From Choristoneura fumiferana (taxonomy: Eukaryota; Arthropoda; Insecta; Lepidoptera; Tortricidae), in the NCBI RefSeq assembly GCF_025370935.1, contig NC_133493.1:45799-109798 (forward strand): DNA of 64,000 nucleotides, in the 5' to 3' direction. The notes under the pieces were generated by a model. The model was not told where the DNA came from and did not search any database. It worked only from the letters and a program-made list of their open reading frames with translations. This document shows, piece after piece, positions 60,626 to 64,000 of the stretch (positions are counted from its first letter, which is position 1; each line of letters begins with the position of its first letter). Both the position numbers and the translations under genes were made by a program.

Positions 60626-61239
60626 GGCTCAGGCCTGAAATGTCTGTTTTCCTAAAATGTACAATTCTCAAAACGTCTGCCTTTTCACAATGTTAGCACT
60701 TCTATTTTGTCAACTTTCTCAAAATGTCTGCTATTTAAAATGTGTACAATCTCAGGAAGTCGTCTATTCATAATGTCTACATTCCTATAATATTAGCATT
60801 ACCATAATTTCTGCTTTCCCGTTATGTTCACTTTTTTAAATAGGCTATATAGTCTTGTTATGTTTGTTTTCCCATAATGTCGGCTTTATTTTCAAATCAA
60901 TCTTCTAAATGTAAAGGTTTAATTTTATTGTTTGCATACTTACTCTTTGATAACATAAATATCTATAACTACCTGATATAAAATTACTGGCATTCAAGAT
61001 CATTTTAATGAGTAATGACGTTTAGATGAAATTTGAAGACCATGATTGGAGACATTTTGGGAATAAGACTTTTCTGAAAAGCGAACATTATACAAAAACT
61101 GTCATTCTTGAAGACAAGCAATTTTAAATAGCTGACATTTTGAGAAGCTGACATTATGCAAAAGACGTGTTGACATTCTGAAAAGCAGACATTTTACGAA
61201 AAATACATTTTAGGAAAACGGATATTTCAGGCCTGAGCC
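60626..61239. mobile_element. Inverted-repeat element built of AATGTCTGC-like units
   Basis: The ends pair: GGGCTCAGGCCTGAAATGTC, TGTTTTCCTAAAATGTA and its complement. The left half has many degenerate copies of (A/C)ATAATGTCTGCTTT in plus orientation; the right half has the same unit in minus orientation (GCAGACATTTTACG, GCTGACATTATGCA). The element is therefore a ~614-bp palindrome of short degenerate repeats. Confidence 0.7.
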
Positions 61240-61785
61240 AAACTGAGTACCTATCTCAAAGTTTGCCAATTATATTTGTTTAATTTCTTTCGTGCAATAA
61301 AGAGTTTAGGTACATACATACATACATACATAGAAACCTCCTAACACCCAAATGTCCACAATACCAAATGTGTTGTACAATAACGCGTTCGCGGGCGCTC
61401 GCGCGCAACATTTTAATGGCGGCCATTGTTTCGGGAGCGGGCGCTTCGCTAGCTGCGGGTGCCGCCATTAAAATATTGGAAAACTATGAACAGGGTACCT
61501 CAGTTTTATACAGTCCAAGTGGTACGAGAACTAGAGGAAAGTTCATGTTCTTCTATTGCCCGCGTCTCCGTCCGTGTAGAATTCGTTTTTTAGCTAGCCC
61601 CAAGGAGCAATGCAATTTTACGGTATTATCTATATTTATTCAAATGTTTTGCTCTATTAAATATGTCGATCCTTGTTTTTTGATTGCTCCTTTACTACTC
61701 AAAGGTTGACTGGCAGAGATCCCTGCAGGGATAAGTCCGCCTTTGTACTTAATACGTTACTTTTTTTTATGTAACCTTTTTGTTT
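61240..61785. other. Intergenic, no gene seen
   Basis: At 61411-61473 TTTTAATGGCGGC and GCCGCCATTAAAA form the arms of a GC-rich palindrome. An open frame across it (61368-61709) looks accidental. Confidence 0.4.
61310..61332. repeat. (CATA)n microsatellite
   Basis: About six ACAT units. It is preceded by CTTTCGTGCAATAAAGAGTT. Confidence 0.8.
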
Positions 61786-61955
61786 TTAACCCCCGACGCA
61801 AAAAAGAGGGGGGTTATAAGTTTGACCGCTATGTGTGTTTGTCTGTGGCAACGAGTGGACCGATTTGAATGCGGTTTGTTTTATTTGAAAGCAGGTTTTC
61901 TAGCCATGGTTCTTAGACATGTTTTATCAAAATCGGTTCAGCCGTTTCAAGATCA
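61786..61955 (+). mobile_element. 'AACCCCCGACGCAAAAAG' repeat, 3'-truncated
   Basis: From TTTTTAACCCCCGACGCAAA to ATCAAAATCGGTTCAGCCG, then broken at TTTCAAGATCATCAGC. It lacks the CGGGGGTTTTCCAAC end. Confidence 0.7.
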
Positions 61956-62059
61956 TCAGCTCTTTTGTTCGCTGCGGTAGGAATCTTAGACGCATAATAG
62001 GTATTTAGGTACTTTACTTTCAAACATATTTGGGACCTACAATTTTTCCTTTTTGTACA

Positions 62060-62170
62060 ATAAAGAGTATAAACAAACAAACAGACAAACATTATCTTAC
62101 ACAGCGGAAGACCAGCGTTGGCCTTCACGGCCAACATTATGCTGAGCTGGGACCGCTTCGCGATTTCGTT
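62060..62170 (+). repeat. Retroelement 3' fragment (GCGGAAGACCAGCGTTGGCC)
   Basis: GCGGAAGACCAGCGTTGGCC and CATTATGCTGAGCTGGGACC form a block that I recognise from lepidopteran LINE 3' ends, here after AATAAAGAGTATAAACAAAC. Confidence 0.5.
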
Positions 62171-62240
62171 TTTAATTGTCTTCTGTAATTTGCGAAGTGC
62201 GAACAAATATTTCTATTTTTTTCTATTTCTATTTCTTATG

Positions 62241-62380
62241 TACAGTCAACGTCATAAATAAGGTCACTTTTGTACCTTGCCGCTTTCAGTCTGTAAACAA
62301 TTTCGTATGGCTTTTCAAACATGACGTTAAAATGACAAGGTAAAAAGTGATCACTTATTTTATTTATGACGTTGACTGTA
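62241..62380. mobile_element. MITE with TACAGTCAACGTCATAAA ends
   Basis: The left end TACAGTCAACGTCATAAATA, then AGGTCACTTTT; the right end (complement) TACAGTCAACGTCATAAATA, then AAATAAGTGATCACTTTT. About 140 bp. Confidence 0.8.
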
Positions 62381-62384
62381 CTTC

Positions 62385-62730
62385 CCGCACTCGATTTTAA
62401 TGAAAATTTGCACTTGAAAGTGGAATACTTTGCAAACATATCACTGAATCAAAAAATCGTTTTAGCAACCCCCTAATGGTTTTAAAAGACCTATCCAACG
62501 ATACCTCACACTACAAGGTCGGATGAGAAAAAAAAACCCCACTTAACGTCTATGGGAGGTACTGTAAAAAAAATATTGTACCATTTTGTTGGCATAGTTT
62601 ACATATATATATGTGCAAAATTACAGCTTTCTAGCATTGATAGTCCCTGAGCAAAGCCGCGGACGAGACAGACAGACAGCGAAACTATAAGGGTTCCGTT
62701 TTGCCATTTTGGCTACGGAACCCCAAAAAC
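62385..62730 (-). mobile_element. 'GGTTCCGTAGCC' element, left half, reverse
   Basis: From GAAAATTTGCACTTGAAAGT through AACCCCCTAATGGTTTTAAA, GCAAAATTACAGCTTTCTAG, AGTCCCTGAGCAAAGCCGCG to AAGGGTTCCGTTTTGCCATT and TTGGCTACGGAACCCC. The half bearing GTGTCCGACACGC is missing. Confidence 0.75.
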
Positions 62731-63119
62731 CTACATCTTAATAAAACGTAATCGAGCCGCGAGCAACTGTTCACCGCATTCACGAATCAATTGAAAGAAA
62801 AAACCTTTTGACTAACAAAGGGCACGCCTCCAAGTTTCAATTAAAATAATACACCCGAGTCTGAACCACAAAGAAAACAGTGGTCTTTTAAAGATCGCTG
62901 AATACGGAGTTTTGGTTATTAAGAAATAAAGGAGATGTTTATCTTTATGGTTATATGCTTGTACATACAATAATGAACGTGGTGGGAATGGGAGGGTATA
63001 AATAGGTTTTCAAGGGTAGTTAGACTGACAAACGGCTGATCGAATGAAAGACTGGTTTATACGATAGAACTTATTTACGTACGACCTACTGGTGAAGAAA
63101 TAGTCGATCGCGTGCCCGT

Positions 63120-63260
63120 GGGTTAGATGGAATTTTCCGGGATAAAAGATATCCTTTCTCCTTTCCAGGGTGTCAAATTTCCATACCAAATTTCATCTAA
63201 ATCGGTTCAGTGGTTTAAGCATGAATATGTAATAGACAGACAAACAGACAGTTAGTTTCG
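63120..63260 (+). repeat. 'GCCCGCGGCTTCGCC' second-subtype fragment
   Basis: GGAATTTTCCGGGATAAAAG, TATCCTTTCTCCTTTCCAGG, TTTCATCTAAATCGGTTCAG, then AATAGACAGACAAACAG. Confidence 0.5.
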
Positions 63261-63344
63261 CTTTTGTGGGTTTGTTAGGTCAATTTCCCAGAATCGTTAT
63301 TTCCTGGTAGCAAAATTTTCGGTCGCATTTTTTCCAGAATGCTT

Positions 63345-63995
63345 TTTTAGGGTTCCGTAACCAAAATGGCAAAAACGGAACCCTTATAGTTTCGCCTTGT
63401 CTGTCTGTCTGTCCGTTCGTGGCTTTGCTCAGGGACTATGATGCTAGACAGCTGTAATTTTGCACGAATATATGTAAACTATGCCGATTAAAATGTAAAA
63501 TAAAAAATTTAAAAAAATATTTTTATAGAGTAGGTACTTAATAGACGTAAAGTTGGGGTGGGGGTGATTTTTTTTTCTCATCGAACCTTGTAGTGTGGTG
63601 TATCGTTGAATAAGTATTTTAAAACCAAAAAGGGGTTGCTAAAACGATTTTTCGATTCAGTGATTTGTTTGCAAAATATTCAACTTTAAAGTGCAAATTT
63701 ACGAGCGAAAAATCGAGCGCCCCCCCTTCTAAAATCTAAACCGGTGGGTGGAAAAATTAGAAAAAATTCAGTATAGTAGTAAGTATATCAAACTTACAAG
63801 GAAAACTATAACGGTTAAGTTTTCTTGAGAATTATTAGGAGTTTAAGAGTAAACAGCAGCCTAAGGTATAAAATATACCTTTACTTGGAATATTCCGTAC
63901 AAAATAAGAAATCATTAGAAAAATACTACTTAATTTTTTCGTAATAGCTACGGAACCCTATGTCGGGCATGTCCGACACGCTCTTGGCCGGTTTT
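63345..63995. mobile_element. 'GGTTCCGTAGCC' element, full length
   Basis: The left end TTTAGGGTTCCGTAACC and AAAATGGCAAAAACGGAACC; the right end TAGCTACGGAACCCTATGTC, GGGCATGTCCGACACGCTC, TTGGCCGG. Its interior closely parallels 43272-44054 (for example GGTATAAAATATACCT and TTGGAATATTCCGTACAAAAT). Confidence 0.8.
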
Positions 63996-64000
63996 AAATT

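Noticed and set aside
61368..61709. A 113-codon ORF (MCCTITRSRALARN...) as a gene
   Set aside because: It spans a GC-rich palindrome and AT-rich flank with no domain and no conserved context.

Overview
The window looks like nuclear DNA of a moth or butterfly (Lepidoptera). It is AT-rich, its genes have short exons with GT-AG introns, and it is packed with interspersed repeats that I recognise as typical of lepidopteran genomes: a tRNA-derived SINE, several LINE 3' tails, the 'GCCCGCGGCTTCGCC' repeat, the 'AACCCCCGACGCAAAAAG' repeat, the 'GGTTCCGTAGCC' repeat and many small terminal-inverted-repeat elements. The species cannot be told from sequence alone. I see no bacterial, plasmid, phage or CRISPR features.

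Layout. 675-6350 (+): the 3' eight exons of a carboxylesterase whose 5' exons lie left of the window; exons 3 and 5 carry five single-base frame losses. 6351-11147: repeats, no gene. 11148-14239 (+): a five-exon gene for a protein resembling COG4339-type HD phosphohydrolases, with apparent loss of HD metal ligands. 14240-19589: two near-identical hairpin MITEs, a LINE C-terminal relic and a 2.2 kb inverted-repeat element. 19590-21827 (+): an intronless 745-codon RBM5/RBM10-like splicing factor. 21828-29248: repeats and AT-rich DNA. 29249-29873 (-): a complete two-exon 5-hydroxyisourate hydrolase. 32927-33862 (-): a single-exon secreted protein of unknown function. 33863-57714: about 24 kb without a convincing gene but with dense transposon structure, including a DUF4817-type transposase relic (38744-40374), a 69-bp tandem array (47857-48400) and several elements nested in one another. 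57715-58466 (-): the last exon of a DMRT transcription factor with a DMA domain; the DM-domain exon must lie right of the window. 58467-64000: repeats only.

The genes do not form a pathway or cluster: esterase (hydrolysis of ester substrates), HD-like protein (unknown), RBM5 (nuclear splicing), HIUase (urate to allantoin route), orphan secreted protein, and DMRT (development). The main interest is (i) possible pseudogenisation of the esterase, (ii) the HD-like protein with missing ligands, (iii) the RBM5 gene without introns or first RRM, (iv) the orphan secreted protein, and (v) transposon architecture: several small elements share ACAGGGTGG-type ends with the transposase relic, and some elements are nested two or three deep. 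No undescribed multi-gene system is evident. All family assignments come from reading translations by eye; no database search was possible.
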